From Erythrobacter sp. JK5 (GTDB lineage: Bacteria > Pseudomonadota > Alphaproteobacteria > Sphingomonadales > Sphingomonadaceae): DNA of 64,000 bases. The notes beneath the pieces were generated by a model. The model was not told the DNA's origin. It did not search any database and saw only the letters and a program-made list of their open reading frames with translations. The stretch spans positions 1,488,001-1,552,000 of the forward strand of contig NZ_CP073577.1 of NCBI RefSeq assembly GCF_018205975.1, in the 5' to 3' direction. A program made the position numbers and the translations under genes. Shown in pieces: positions 1 through 9,091 of the stretch (positions within the stretch are counted from its first letter, which is position 1; every line of letters starts with the position of its first letter).

Positions 1-2613
1 ACGCGGGGACGGCGAATTGCCGAGGAAGACCTCGCGAATGCGGCTGTTGGGGCGAATGCTTGGTACGTTGTCGGTCACCCCGTCCGCCGCGATCGGATTG
101 ATCGTTGCGAACTGGATGGCATTTCCATCGGCGTCGGTGCCGTTTTCGATAAAGATCAGGTTGCCGTCGGCATCGGTCTGCTGGATGCCGAAGGGATTGT
201 CCTGCAGCACCGGTTGGGTCACACCCCAGAGCGCACCGACATCGACCCACACCGACGGGCGCAGGCCAAGCTCGCGCGCACCGGTGCCGAGCGGCACTTC
301 GAGTTCGGCGCGGGCGAGGTAGTAATTACGGCCGCCGAGCGCGTCGTCGCGCACCGATCGCCGTTCGGTCACGGGCACCGGACCATCGGCGCTGTCGATA
401 TAGGGCTGGGTCAGGATGCGCGGCCCCACACCACGAATGTCGAAACCGCGGAACTGCGGCTCGCCGAGGAAGAACCGGTCGGTGAGGAGGATATCTTCCA
501 CCTGCGGTCCGCCGCGATCCTGCAGCGGGATGATCGTGCCGCCTTCGGCCAGCAGCGAGAAGATGAAGCCGCTGTTCGCGACGTTCCAGAATTGCTGGCC
601 GCGACCGCGGAACCGCAGATAGCGGACATCGCCGCCCAGACCGGCGAATTCGGTGCTGAGGGTGACGGTGCGTCCGCGCGTCGGGCGCAAGCGCGAGTTG
701 AGCGAGTTGTAGTTGAGGCTGAGCCCGACGATCGAGCTGAGACGTTCGCCCAGCGCATCGCACAGGAACCGGCCCGCAAGCAGCGGGTCGCATTCGCGGG
801 TCCCGTCTCCGTCGAGATCGGAGAAGAAGATGTTCTGGTCGAGGCTGACATCGTCGTAGTTGAGCGTGTAGCTGCCGACCAGCGACATGAACTCGGTCAG
901 CGGCACACCGACACGGATGCCGAACCCGGTGGTCGCCTGTTCGAAGGTCGTGTTGCGATCACGATTCCGGAAGTTGAAACTGCTGATGTCGCGCCGATAG
1001 ATATCGATGCCGGTCGAGATGTTGCGGTCGAAAACGTAAGGCTCGGTGAAGCTCACCTGCGCCGAACGCGAGAATTGCGAATAGTTAAGGCTGAGCCCGA
1101 TCGTCTGCCCGCGGCCGCGGAAGTTGCGCTGGCGGATGCTGCCCGCGAGGATGAACCGCTCGATCGACGAGAAGCCGGCCGAAAACTGCAGCTCGCCGGT
1201 CGGCTGCTCTTCGACATTGGCTTCAAGAACGATCCGGTCGGGCGCGCTGCCTTCGACCTGGTTGACCTCGAAATTCTCCTGGAAATAACCCAGCGAATTG
1301 ATCCGCGCGGTGGTGCGCTGCACCCCGAGCGAGTTGAACGCATCGCCTTCCGACAGGCGAAACTCGCGGCGGATCACCTTGTCCTGCGTCAGCGTGTTGC
1401 CGTTGACATCCACCCGCTCGACATAGACGCGCGGCGCCTCGCGCAGAATGAACGTGATGTCCATCGTCAGGTTGTCTTTGTTGCGGGTGAAGCGCGGCTG
1501 GACATCGGCAAAGGCGTAGCCGAACCGACCGGCCAGCTCGGAAAGCTGCTCGACCGTATCCTCGACCGCCTTGGCGTCGTACCAGTCGCCGGTTCCCATC
1601 GGCAGCCGCTCGCTCATCGCGTTGCTGTCGAAATCGCGCAGCTGGCTGTCGACCGTCACGTTCCCGAACTTGTAGCGCTCGCCTTCCTCGACCACGTAAG
1701 TGATGATGAAGTCCTGCTGATCGGGGGTAAGCTCCGCCACGGCCGAAACCACGCGGAAATCGGCATAGCCTTCGGTCAGGTAGAATTGCCGCAGCTTCTG
1801 CTGATCGAATGCCAGCCGGTCGGGGTCGTAGCTCGTGTTGGAGCTGAAGAAGCGGTAGAAGCGCGCCTGCTTCGTGACCATCTCGCCGCGCAGCTCGCCA
1901 TCGGAAAACTGTTCGTTGCCGATGATGTTGATCTGGCGAACCTTGGACTTGGGCCCTTCGCTGATTTCGAACACCACGTCGACGCGGTTCTGCGGCAGCT
2001 GCACCATCTTGGGCTCGACGCTGGCGGCGAAGCGACCCTGGCGCTTGTACAGCTCGATGATGCGCGCGACGTCGGCGCGAACTTTCGAACGCGTGAAGAT
2101 CTGGCGCGGCGCGAGCTTGATCTCGGGCACGATCTTTTCGCTGTCGAGCCGCTTGTTGCCTTCGAGCACGATGCGGTTGATCACCGGGTTTTCAGTTACG
2201 GTAATGACGACGTTGCCGGCATCGTTGCGGATCGAGAAGTTCGAAAACAGCTCGGTCGCGCCAAGATCCTTCAGCGCCTCGTCGGCCGCGACCGAGGTAT
2301 ATTCCTGGCCGACGCGCAGCCGGATGTAACTGAGGATCGTGGTCGGCTCGAGCCGTTCGGCCCCGGCAACGCTGATCGATCGGATGATGTTGCTCTGCGC
2401 GGCGGGATCCGGAGCAGGGGTCGGTGCGGGTGCAGGTTGCGTCGCGGGCGCCGGTGCGTCGCCTTCGTCCTGCGCCAGCGCGGAATAGGGAACACCGGCG
2501 AGCATCGAGCCGCAGGTGAGCGCGATCGCGAACCGACCCGCGGCGCTTGCCGGTTTCGAGGTTGCAGGATGGGGATAGACAGACTGGTCGCCTGCCGGCT
2601 TGCGTCGATTCAT
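1..2613 (-). CDS. bamA: Outer membrane protein assembly factor BamA (3' end beyond window)
   Basis: BamA is the Omp85 insertase that folds beta-barrel proteins into the outer membrane. Reading the minus strand from ATG 2613 gives an open frame of about 870 residues that runs off the left edge without a stop. An N-terminal signal peptide ends near residue 47 (PYSALAQ), followed by a Pro/Ala-rich linker. POTRA-type repeats start near residue 70 (RSISVAGAERLEPTTI) and continue to about 400. The rest is barrel-like, with the Omp85 motif variant RFFLGEPQFRGFDIRGVGPR. The gene follows rseP on the same strand, as in most Proteobacteria. The last strand and C-terminal aromatic residue lie outside the window. 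Confidence 0.95.
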   Translation of the reverse strand, partial: MNRRKPAGDQSVYPHPATSKPASAAGRFAIALTCGSMLAGVPYSALAQDEGDAPAPATQPAPAPTPAPDPAAQSNIIRSISVAGAERLEPTTILSYIRLRVGQEYTSVAADEALKDLGATELFSNFSIRNDAGNVVITVTENPVINRIVLEGNKRLDSEKIVPEIKLAPRQIFTRSKVRADVARIIELYKRQGRFAASVEPKMVQLPQNRVDVVFEISEGPKSKVRQINIIGNEQFSDGELRGEMVTKQARFYRFFSSNTSYDPDRLAFDQQKLRQFYLTEGYADFRVVSAVAELTPDQQDFIITYVVEEGERYKFGNVTVDSQLRDFDSNAMSERLPMGTGDWYDAKAVEDTVEQLSELAGRFGYAFADVQPRFTRNKDNLTMDITFILREAPRVYVERVDVNGNTLTQDKVIRREFRLSEGDAFNSLGVQRTTARINSLGYFQENFEVNQVEGSAPDRIVLEANVEEQPTGELQFSAGFSSIERFILAGSIRQRNFRGRGQTIGLSLNYSQFSRSAQVSFTEPYVFDRNISTGIDIYRRDISSFNFRNRDRNTTFEQATTGFGIRVGVPLTEFMSLVGSYTLNYDDVSLDQNIFFSDLDGDGTRECDPLLAGRFLCDALGERLSSIVGLSLNYNSLNSRLRPTRGRTVTLSTEFAGLGGDVRYLRFRGRGQQFWNVANSGFIFSLLAEGGTIIPLQDRGGPQVEDILLTDRFFLGEPQFRGFDIRGVGPRILTQPYIDSADGPVPVTERRSVRDDALGGRNYYLARAELEVPLGTGARELGLRPSVWVDVGALWGVTQPVLQDNPFGIQQTDADGNLIFIENGTDADGNAIQFATINPIAADGVTDNVPSIRPNSRIREVFLGNSPSPR

Positions 2614-2785
2614 GCAGTAAAAGTCCCGTCTAACCCGTCTTCAAACGCCCGTTTGCGTTGGCCACGCCTCCCCAAAGGCGCATATTCGATGGGCTGCGAA
2701 AGCCCGGATTGCCTCTGCCCCATGCACGTCGCGCAATCAAGCGGGCAACCCCCTCTGGCTACGCTCGCCCGTTCGCTTTCCCCGG

Positions 2786-3907
2786 CTAACTGCCGAAAAA
2801 CGGCAGCGAGACGACGTCATTCACCGTCACGACCACCATCAGCATCAGGACAATCGCGATTCCCGTACGATAGGCCCATTCGGTCGCTTGCGGTCCGACC
2901 GGTTTCCGGCGGATCGCCTCGACAGCATAGAAAGCCAGATGGCCACCATCGAGCGCGGGAATTGGCAAGAGGTTGATGAATGCCAAATTAAGCGAAATCA
3001 GGGCGACGAAGAAAACGAAGGCGGAAAGGCCGAGGCTGAGCTGCTCGCCCGAAAACTTGGCGATTTTGACCGGCCCCCCCATCTCGGCAAGCGAGCGATC
3101 GCCGCGAATGATCTGAGCGATTCCGGTCACCATCATGTTGGCGGCACTGACGCTCTGATCGACCGAGAGCGCTGCCGCCTCGCCGATCCCGAGCTCCTCG
3201 TAACGTTCGGCGATCTGCTCGGTTTCGATACCGATCAGGCCCACGGTCGACGGGTTGCCGAACCGGTCGGTCATTTCGACCGCCGCCGCCGTGACGGGAA
3301 GTTCGATCCGGTCGCCCTCGCGCACGACAGTGACCTCGAATGCGCGATTGGGATACAGCAGGATGGTCTGCTGGATTTCCCGCCAGCTGCCCATCTTCTG
3401 CCCGTCGATCGCGACGATCCGGTCGCCGACCTCGAACCCCGCTTCGCGGGCCCGCGAATCCTCGGTGAACGCGGCGATGATACCGACCTGTTCGGGCTCA
3501 ACCGGCAGCGGTTTCCCGTAGGCGAGATTGAACGCGAAGAAGATGCCGAGCGCGACGAGAATATTGGTGACCGGCCCTGCGGCCACGATCAGAGCGCGTT
3601 TCCACAGGGCGGCGCATTGGAAGCTGCCCTCTTCCTCGGGAGCATCCGGATCGGGCACCGAAGCAGGGTTCATGTCGCCTCTGAACTGCACATACCCGCC
3701 AAGCGGCAGGATGGAGAGTTTCCAGCGCGTACCGTGCCTGTCGGTGACGCCGGCAATCTCCTTGCCGAATCCGATCGAAAAGGCATCGGCTTTCACCCCG
3801 AACCACCGGCCAACCAGATAATGACCCAGCTCGTGCACGGTGATCAGCGGCCCGAGCAACAGCAGGAAGCCGACGGCGTACATCCAGAAAGGGGGTGATT
3901 CAAACAA
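2786..3907 (-). CDS. rseP: RIP metalloprotease RseP (site-2 protease family)
   Basis: Intramembrane zinc protease that cleaves transmembrane anti-sigma factors and signal-peptide remnants in the inner membrane. The first TM segment carries the HELGH zinc motif (HExxH). A PDZ domain follows (EQVGIIAAFTEDSRAREAGF onward), and the C-terminal TM region has the second active-site motif NLLPIPALDGG. Length is about 373 aa, typical of alphaproteobacterial RseP. The start is uncertain: I chose TTG at 3907, which overlaps the dxr stop; the first ATG in frame, at 3883, also leaves a usable first TM segment. It lies between dxr and bamA. The ECF/anti-sigma-like pair at 34-35 kb is a conceivable client, but that is inference. 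Confidence 0.93.
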   Translation of the reverse strand: MFESPPFWMYAVGFLLLLGPLITVHELGHYLVGRWFGVKADAFSIGFGKEIAGVTDRHGTRWKLSILPLGGYVQFRGDMNPASVPDPDAPEEEGSFQCAALWKRALIVAAGPVTNILVALGIFFAFNLAYGKPLPVEPEQVGIIAAFTEDSRAREAGFEVGDRIVAIDGQKMGSWREIQQTILLYPNRAFEVTVVREGDRIELPVTAAAVEMTDRFGNPSTVGLIGIETEQIAERYEELGIGEAAALSVDQSVSAANMMVTGIAQIIRGDRSLAEMGGPVKIAKFSGEQLSLGLSAFVFFVALISLNLAFINLLPIPALDGGHLAFYAVEAIRRKPVGPQATEWAYRTGIAIVLMLMVVVTVNDVVSLPFFGS

Positions 3908-5063
3908 CGGCGTAATGCTCCAGAATTTCGGTCGCCCGGGCGCGCACATCGGCATCGAGCGCCAGCACGTCCTCCAGCGAACGCGCCGGTTGCGGGCTAT
4001 AGCGGTTCAGAAGTTCCTCCACCACTGCCGCTATGCGGGTGAACCGAATCTGACCATCGAGGAAGGCGGCCACGGCAACTTCGTTCGACGCGTTGAGCAC
4101 TGCGGGCGCGCTGCCTCCGACGTGGATGGCATTGCGGGCCAGCCGGGTCGCGGGAAAGCGCTCCTCATCGGGCGCGAAAAAGCTCAGTTCGCCGATCTGC
4201 ACGAGGTCGAGCGGTTCGAGCGGCGTGTCCATCCGCTTCGGCCAGGCGAGGCAATTGGCGATCGGAACCCGCATATCCGACGGGCCGAGCTGCGCCAGCG
4301 TCGATCGGTCGCGGAATTCGACCATCGAATGGATCACACTTTGCGGATGGACCACGATCGACAGGCGATCCAGCCCCACCGGGAACATGTAATTCGCCTC
4401 GATCAGCTCGAGGCCCTTGTTCATCATCGTCGCCGAATCGACACTGATTTTCGCGCCCATGTCCCAGTTGGGGTGCGCCACGGCCTGCTCGGGTGTCGCC
4501 GCTTCGAGCTGCTCCTGCGACCAGGTCCGGAACGGTCCGCCGCTCGCCGTCAACGTGATCCGCGCGACATCGTCGAAATGGTTGCCGACGAGGCACTGAA
4601 AGATGGCGTTGTGCTCACTATCGGTCGGCAGCAGCGCGGCGCCATGCTGCGTCAATGCCGCCGTCATGACGGCTCCGGCCGAAACCAGCGCTTCCTTGTT
4701 GGCAAGCGCGATCGTCCCGCCGCGCTCGATCGCGGCCATCACCGGGGCAAGCCCCGCGCAGCCGACGATCGCCGCCACCGTCAGATCGACCTCGCGCCGC
4801 GCGGCATCGCACAGCGCCTGCGCGCCGCCCGCCGCTTCGATATCGGTCCCCGACAGCGCTTCGCGCAATGCGTCGAGACATGATTCGTCGCCCACCACCG
4901 CAAGCTTGGCATCGAATTCGCGCGCGAGCTTTCCGAGCTCGGCCGCGCTGCAATTGGCGGTGAGCGCCTCTATCTGCCACGCTTCGCGGTCACGGCGGAT
5001 CAGGTCGAGCGTCGAAGCGCCGATCGATCCGGTAGCGCCCAGAATGGTTATCGAACGGGTCAT
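3900..5063 (-). CDS. dxr: 1-deoxy-D-xylulose 5-phosphate reductoisomerase
   Basis: Second enzyme of the MEP isoprenoid pathway, converting DXP to MEP with NADPH and a divalent metal. The protein (387 aa) has the N-terminal nucleotide-binding loop ILGATGSIGASTLD, the catalytic/metal region LLPTDSEHNAIFQCL, the substrate loop TASGGPFR, and the family's C-terminal helical domain. I chose ATG 5063 (MTRSITILGATGS); the frame is open further upstream, but the extension would run into cdsA. It starts 10 bases after the cdsA stop and overlaps the chosen rseP start by a few bases, which suggests co-transcription. The product feeds the uppS and ispB-type reactions encoded in the same window. Confidence 0.96.
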   Translation of the reverse strand: MTRSITILGATGSIGASTLDLIRRDREAWQIEALTANCSAAELGKLAREFDAKLAVVGDESCLDALREALSGTDIEAAGGAQALCDAARREVDLTVAAIVGCAGLAPVMAAIERGGTIALANKEALVSAGAVMTAALTQHGAALLPTDSEHNAIFQCLVGNHFDDVARITLTASGGPFRTWSQEQLEAATPEQAVAHPNWDMGAKISVDSATMMNKGLELIEANYMFPVGLDRLSIVVHPQSVIHSMVEFRDRSTLAQLGPSDMRVPIANCLAWPKRMDTPLEPLDLVQIGELSFFAPDEERFPATRLARNAIHVGGSAPAVLNASNEVAVAAFLDGQIRFTRIAAVVEELLNRYSPQPARSLEDVLALDADVRARATEILEHYAVV

Positions 5064-5073
5064 AGCGTCTGCA

Positions 5074-5855
5074 TTATCCCAGCAAATTCGGTGCCACGGC
5101 AACCACGAACAGAACGAAGAACACCGCGAGGAAGCCGTCGAGCCGGTCGAAGAACCCGCCGTGCCCCGGAATGAGACTGCCCGAATCCTTCATCCCGGCG
5201 CGGCGTTTCATCCAGCTTTCGAAAAAATCCCCAGTCTGCGCAATAATCGCGATCAGACTCCCGGCGACCAGCGCGAGCGACACACCCGAAACGCTCAGCT
5301 GCTCCGATGCCGTCGGGCCGAACCCTGCAAGCTCGTGCGCCAGCGCCACGATACTGGCGGCCAGCGCGCCTCCGCCCAGCCCGGCCCAGGTCTTCGACGG
5401 GCTGATTCTGGGAGCGATCTTGGGACCGCCGATCGCGCGACCGGCGAAATAGGCCCCGACATCGACTGCGATCACCGGCAGGAGGAACACCAGCGCTACC
5501 TCAAGCGCGCCGTAGCTCCGCCGCACCTGGATCAGCGCCAGTGCAGCGGCGGAGACATAGGCGGCCCCGAAGAACAGCCAGGCGATCTCGCCCAGCGGCG
5601 AAATGCCGAAGGCTTTGACGATCGCATTCCATTCCCACAGCACCAATCCGGCGAGCAGGACCACGAAAGCGATCCAGAACCCCCCCCGAGCCAGAGCGCG
5701 GCGGTGGCCACCGCGACCATCACGATCCCCGATGCGAGGCGGATCTGGAGGTCGCTCATGCGGCCGGGATCATCGCCACTCTGCCCGACAGCGGGATCGC
5801 CCGATTCCAGCGACTTCTTGGTGATTTCTTCGAGTCGCCGCTTAACGTCCGCCAT
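5074..5855 (-). CDS. cdsA: Phosphatidate cytidylyltransferase CdsA, interrupted by an apparent frameshift
   Basis: CdsA makes CDP-diacylglycerol from phosphatidic acid and CTP in the inner membrane, and feeds pssA in this window. The N-terminal part (MADVKRRLEEITKK... to TAALWLGGG) and the rest (FWIAFVVLLAGLVLWEWNAI... to the stop at 5074) lie in different minus-strand frames. They join at a run of eight G (plus-strand C, 5680-5687); nine G would restore one frame. The C-terminal signature SWMKRRAGMKDSGSLIPGHG, followed by GFFDRLDG, is intact. The start at 5855 overlaps the uppS stop (ATGGCGGACGTTAA) and has an upstream GGGAG; an alternative start is 5759 (MSDLQIRLASG). cdsA is normally essential, so a sequencing error or slippage is likelier than loss. 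Confidence 0.85.
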
Positions 5856-6540
5856 AGCGCCGCTCCCGTGTGCCGAAATCGTCGAGCGCCTGCTGCAGAT
5901 GCTCCGGCTTGAAGTCGGGCCACAGCGTGTCGACGAAGAGCATCTCGGCATAGGCCGCCTGCCACAGCAGGAAGTTCGACAGCCGAACCTCTCCACTGGT
6001 GCGGATCAGCAGATCCAGCGGCGGCAAATCGTGCGTGTCGAGGTTGGCGTCGATCGATGCGGTCGTGATCTCCCCCGCCTGCGCCGCGCGGGTCGCGGCG
6101 CGCGCGATCTCGTTCTGCGCGCCATAATTGAGCGCCACGGCGAGCGTCTGCGTGCCCTTGGAAGTCTGTTCGAGAGCATCTTCGAGCATGGCGACGATAT
6201 CAGGTGCAAGCGAACGCCAGTCGCCGATGATCTTGAGCTTCACGCCGTTGGCGATAAATTCGGCCAGGTCCGATTTGATGAACTTGCGCATCAGGTTCAT
6301 CAGATCGTCGACCTCGTCCTCGGATCGTTTCCAGTTTTCCGAAGAGAAGGCGTAGAGCGTCAGACAATCGAGCCCCATCGGCTCGACCGCGCGAACCAGC
6401 CGCCGGACAGCTTCGACCCCGCGCTGATGACCGACCGAACGCGGCAGGCCGCGCTTCTTCGCCCAGCGACCATTGCCGTCCATGATGATGGCCACGTGAC
6501 GGGCGCCCTGCCCTGTTCCGGTGTTGGGCCGCTCGCCCAT
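5842..6540 (-). CDS. uppS: Isoprenyl transferase (undecaprenyl diphosphate synthase)
   Basis: cis-Prenyltransferase that builds the C55 lipid carrier for peptidoglycan and other envelope polymers from FPP and IPP. The 232-aa protein shows the family motifs in order: VAIIMDGNGRWAKKRG (catalytic Asp and diphosphate-binding loop), LTLYAFSSENWKR, and C-terminal RTSGEVRLSNFLLWQAAYAE with the conserved RTSGE-xRLSNF block. Start ATG 6540 lies 21 bases after the frr stop. The 3' end overlaps the proposed cdsA start by 14 bases, suggesting translational coupling. Position between frr and cdsA is the standard proteobacterial arrangement. Confidence 0.96.
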   Translation of the reverse strand: MGERPNTGTGQGARHVAIIMDGNGRWAKKRGLPRSVGHQRGVEAVRRLVRAVEPMGLDCLTLYAFSSENWKRSEDEVDDLMNLMRKFIKSDLAEFIANGVKLKIIGDWRSLAPDIVAMLEDALEQTSKGTQTLAVALNYGAQNEIARAATRAAQAGEITTASIDANLDTHDLPPLDLLIRTSGEVRLSNFLLWQAAYAEMLFVDTLWPDFKPEHLQQALDDFGTRERRYGGR

Positions 6541-6561
6541 TAGCGCTCCCCTGCCGCGTCC

Positions 6562-7119
6562 TTACTGCGTCAGGATTTCCTGTTCCTTCTTCGCCGCGGC
6601 CTCGTCGGTCTCGGCGACGTATTTGTCCGTCAGCTTCTGGACTTCGTCCTCCATCCGCTTGCGGTCGTCTTCGGAGATTTCCTTTTTCTTCTCGTCGGAC
6701 TTGAGCGCTTCCATCCCGTCGCGGCGGACGTTGCGGATCGCGATCTTCGCCTTTTCCGCATATTGTCCGGCGAGCTTGGCGAGTTCCTTGCGGCGTTCTT
6801 CGGTGAGATCGGGCATCGGCAGGCGCAGCGTCTGTCCGTCGATCATCGGGTTAAGCCCGAGGTTGGCGTGCGCGATCCCTTTTTCGACCGCGATCACGTT
6901 CGACTTGTCCCACACCTGCACGCTCAGCATGCGCGGCTCGGGCGCGGAAACGGTCGCAACCTGGTTGAGCGGCATCATCGCGCCGTAAACCTCGACCTGG
7001 ACCGGATCGAGCAGGCTGGTGTTCGCGCGACCGGTGCGCAGGCCCGAAAGATCGCCCCGAAGCGAATCGACGGCTCCCTGCATCCGGCGTTCGATATCTG
7101 CCTTGTCGTATTGCGGCAT
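6562..7119 (-). CDS. frr: Ribosome recycling factor
   Basis: With EF-G, splits the post-termination ribosome into subunits. The 185-aa length is exactly usual. It starts [20 protein letters not shown] and has the conserved [20 protein letters not shown] block, then [20 protein letters not shown] and a long helical C-terminus ending in the [20 protein letters not shown] helix. It begins 3 bases after the pyrH stop and is followed by uppS, so pyrH-frr-uppS read as one transcription unit. Confidence 0.97.
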   Translation of the reverse strand: MPQYDKADIERRMQGAVDSLRGDLSGLRTGRANTSLLDPVQVEVYGAMMPLNQVATVSAPEPRMLSVQVWDKSNVIAVEKGIAHANLGLNPMIDGQTLRLPMPDLTEERRKELAKLAGQYAEKAKIAIRNVRRDGMEALKSDEKKKEISEDDRKRMEDEVQKLTDKYVAETDEAAAKKEQEILTQ

Positions 7120-7122
7120 GGC

Positions 7123-7857
7123 TTACGCTTCCCCTCTGACAATTGTCTGGACGCCCTCGCCGCTCAGAACGCGGGCGACGTTTCCTTTTTCGCGGATCGA
7201 GAACACCACTATCGGAATGTGGTTCTCGCGGCAAAGTGCCACTGCCGTCGCGTCCATCACCTTGAGGTTCTGCGACAGGACCTGGTCGTAAGTGATGGAA
7301 TCGAAACGGGTGGCGTTCGGATTGTGTTTGGGATCGCTGTCGTAGACCCCGTCGACGCTGGTGCCCTTGAGCAGCGCGTCGCAACTCATCTCGGCTGCGC
7401 GCAGCGCCGCGCCGGTATCGGTGGTGAAGAACGGATTGCCGGTGCCTGCGGCGAAGATCACGATGCGGCCCTTCTCGAGGTGCCGCTCCGCGCGGCGCCG
7501 GATATAGGGTTCGCACACGCTGCTCATCGGGATCGCGCTCTGCACCCGCGTCTGCACGCCCAGCTGTTCGAGCGCGTTCTGCATCGCCAGCGCGTTCATC
7601 ACCGTGGCGAGCATGCCCATGTAATCTCCGGTCGTGCGATCGAGCCCCTTCGCCGCCGCGCTGATCCCGCGAAAGATATTGCCCCCGCCGATCACCAGAC
7701 ACACTTCGAGCCCGGTGTCCTTCGCCGCCTTCACCTCTTCGGCGAGCCGCGCGACATAGGCCGGATCGATCCCGTATTCCTGCTCCCCCATCAGAACTTC
7801 GCCCGAAAGCTTGAGCAGGACGCGCTTGATTTCGGGAAGGGCCGATGTTTGGGACAT
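7123..7857 (-). CDS. pyrH: UMP kinase
   Basis: Bacterial-type UMP kinase (amino-acid-kinase fold), converting UMP to UDP. The protein (about 244 aa) contains [42 protein letters not shown], the [19 protein letters not shown] loop and [10 protein letters not shown], all hallmarks of PyrH. ATG 7857 ([13 protein letters not shown]) was chosen; the open frame continues upstream to 7956 but without family similarity and into the divergent gene. In most relatives tsf lies directly upstream; here a divergent MBL-fold gene intervenes, so pyrH probably has its own promoter in the 91-base divergent gap at 7858-7948. Confidence 0.97.
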   Translation of the reverse strand: MSQTSALPEIKRVLLKLSGEVLMGEQEYGIDPAYVARLAEEVKAAKDTGLEVCLVIGGGNIFRGISAAAKGLDRTTGDYMGMLATVMNALAMQNALEQLGVQTRVQSAIPMSSVCEPYIRRRAERHLEKGRIVIFAAGTGNPFFTTDTGAALRAAEMSCDALLKGTSVDGVYDSDPKHNPNATRFDSITYDQVLSQNLKVMDATAVALCRENHIPIVVFSIREKGNVARVLSGEGVQTIVRGEA

Positions 7858-7948
7858 GGGTGACAAGCTTCCGGTTCGGACTAAGACTGCGGCTTCCCTT
7901 AGCCACGGCGGCCCAAGCGCGCAAAGGGAAAGACGGGGAGACAATCGG

Positions 7949-9022
7949 ATGACCATAAAACGGCGAATCGCCTTCGCTCTAATCGGCGTGGCGCTGATCG
8001 CAGGAGCGCTGGTGCTCGCGTTTCAGCGCACGATCGGAGAACGGGTTTTTGCCAGCGCGGTCGCACAACGCCTCGCGCAGAACGATCTTCAGTTCGGACC
8101 GGGGTTGCATCTTGTCCTGTGCGGGACGGGCTCACCGCTCCCGAACCCAGATCGGGCGGGACCCTGCAATCTTGTGGTGGCGGGTGAACAGTCGTTCGTG
8201 GTCGACATCGGGGAAGGTGGCGCGCGCAATCTCAATCTCATGGGGTACGATATTGGCTCAATCGACGGATTGCTGCTGACCCACTACCATTCCGACCACG
8301 TCGACGGGATCGGACCGCTGGCGCTGCTTTACTGGACCATCGGCACTGCCAGAGCACCGCTCGATGCATACGGTCCCACGGGGATCGCGGAACTCGTGGA
8401 GGGATTCAACGCCGCCTATGCGCTCGACCACGCCTATCGCGTGGCGCACCATGGTCCCGAAATCGTGCCCGCCAGCGGTGGTGGCCTGCGCGCCGTTCCG
8501 TTTGAAGTCGGCGACGAGCCCGTGATTGTTCTTGAACGCGGTGGCCTTACGATCACGGCTTTCCCGGTCGAGCACGACCCGGTCCGCCCCGCGATCGGAT
8601 ACCGGTTCGATTATCAAGGCCGATCGCTGGTAATCAGCGGCGACACATCGCGCTCATCGTCGCTCGAAGCAGCGTCGCAGGGCGCCGATTTACTGGTTCA
8701 CGATGCGTTGCAGGGCAAACTGGTCGGAACACTGACCGAAGCGCTGGATAAGTCGGGCGCGCGGAACACCGCTCAGATCACCCGCGACATCCTCGATTAC
8801 CATGCCTCGCCGGAGGACGCAGCGGCCAGTGCTCAGACAGCCGGGGTCAAATATCTTGTGCTTTCGCATCTCGTACCGCCGATCCCCAATGCATTTCTTT
8901 ATCCCTCGTTCCTCGGCGACGCGGAAAGCAAGTTCGATGGCGAGATAATCGTCGGCGAAGACGGGATGATCTTCACGCTGCCACCGGAAAGCGAAGCGAT
9001 CGAACGTCGCAAGGTGCTATAG
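7949..9022 (+). CDS. Membrane-anchored MBL-fold metallo-hydrolase
   Basis: Metallo-beta-lactamase superfamily protein of 357 aa. An N-terminal hydrophobic segment (residues about 7-25, [20 protein letters not shown]) suggests a membrane anchor with an extracytoplasmic catalytic domain. [18 protein letters not shown] resembles the RNase Z/arylsulfatase-like branch. The dinuclear metal motif is [10 protein letters not shown] (H112, H114, D116, H117), followed by further metal ligands in ISGDTSRSS and LSHLVPP. GGGGAG at about 7935 precedes ATG 7949. It is inserted between tsf and pyrH on the opposite strand and shares a bidirectional terminator with tsf. The substrate cannot be inferred; an arylsulfatase-like or lipid/phosphodiester hydrolase is possible. 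Confidence 0.85.
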   Translation: MTIKRRIAFALIGVALIAGALVLAFQRTIGERVFASAVAQRLAQNDLQFGPGLHLVLCGTGSPLPNPDRAGPCNLVVAGEQSFVVDIGEGGARNLNLMGYDIGSIDGLLLTHYHSDHVDGIGPLALLYWTIGTARAPLDAYGPTGIAELVEGFNAAYALDHAYRVAHHGPEIVPASGGGLRAVPFEVGDEPVIVLERGGLTITAFPVEHDPVRPAIGYRFDYQGRSLVISGDTSRSSSLEAASQGADLLVHDALQGKLVGTLTEALDKSGARNTAQITRDILDYHASPEDAAASAQTAGVKYLVLSHLVPPIPNAFLYPSFLGDAESKFDGEIIVGEDGMIFTLPPESEAIERRKVL

Positions 9023-9034
9023 AACGCAAAAACA

Positions 9035-9071
9035 AGAAGGCCGCCGCAGCGCTGCGCTGCGACGGCCTTCT
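9035..9071. terminator. Bidirectional intrinsic terminator between the MBL-fold gene and tsf
   Basis: Hairpin with 17-base arms, 9035-9051 and 9055-9071, and a 3-base loop; one G-U type mismatch. AGAAGGCCG at one end pairs with CGGCCTTCT. It lies between the convergent MBL-fold gene (stop 9022) and tsf (stop 9092), so it can end transcription from both sides. The T-tract is short, so strength is uncertain. Confidence 0.7.
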
Positions 9072-9091
9072 GTTCTCAATCTACAAGAAAC

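Noticed and set aside
214..2976. 920-aa plus-strand open frame
   Set aside because: It is antisense to bamA across nearly its whole length; long antisense frames are common in GC-rich DNA with third-position bias, and bamA is intact on the minus strand.
4603..6543. 646-aa plus-strand open frame
   Set aside because: It runs antisense over dxr, cdsA and uppS, has no ribosome site or domain, and is explained by codon bias of the real genes.
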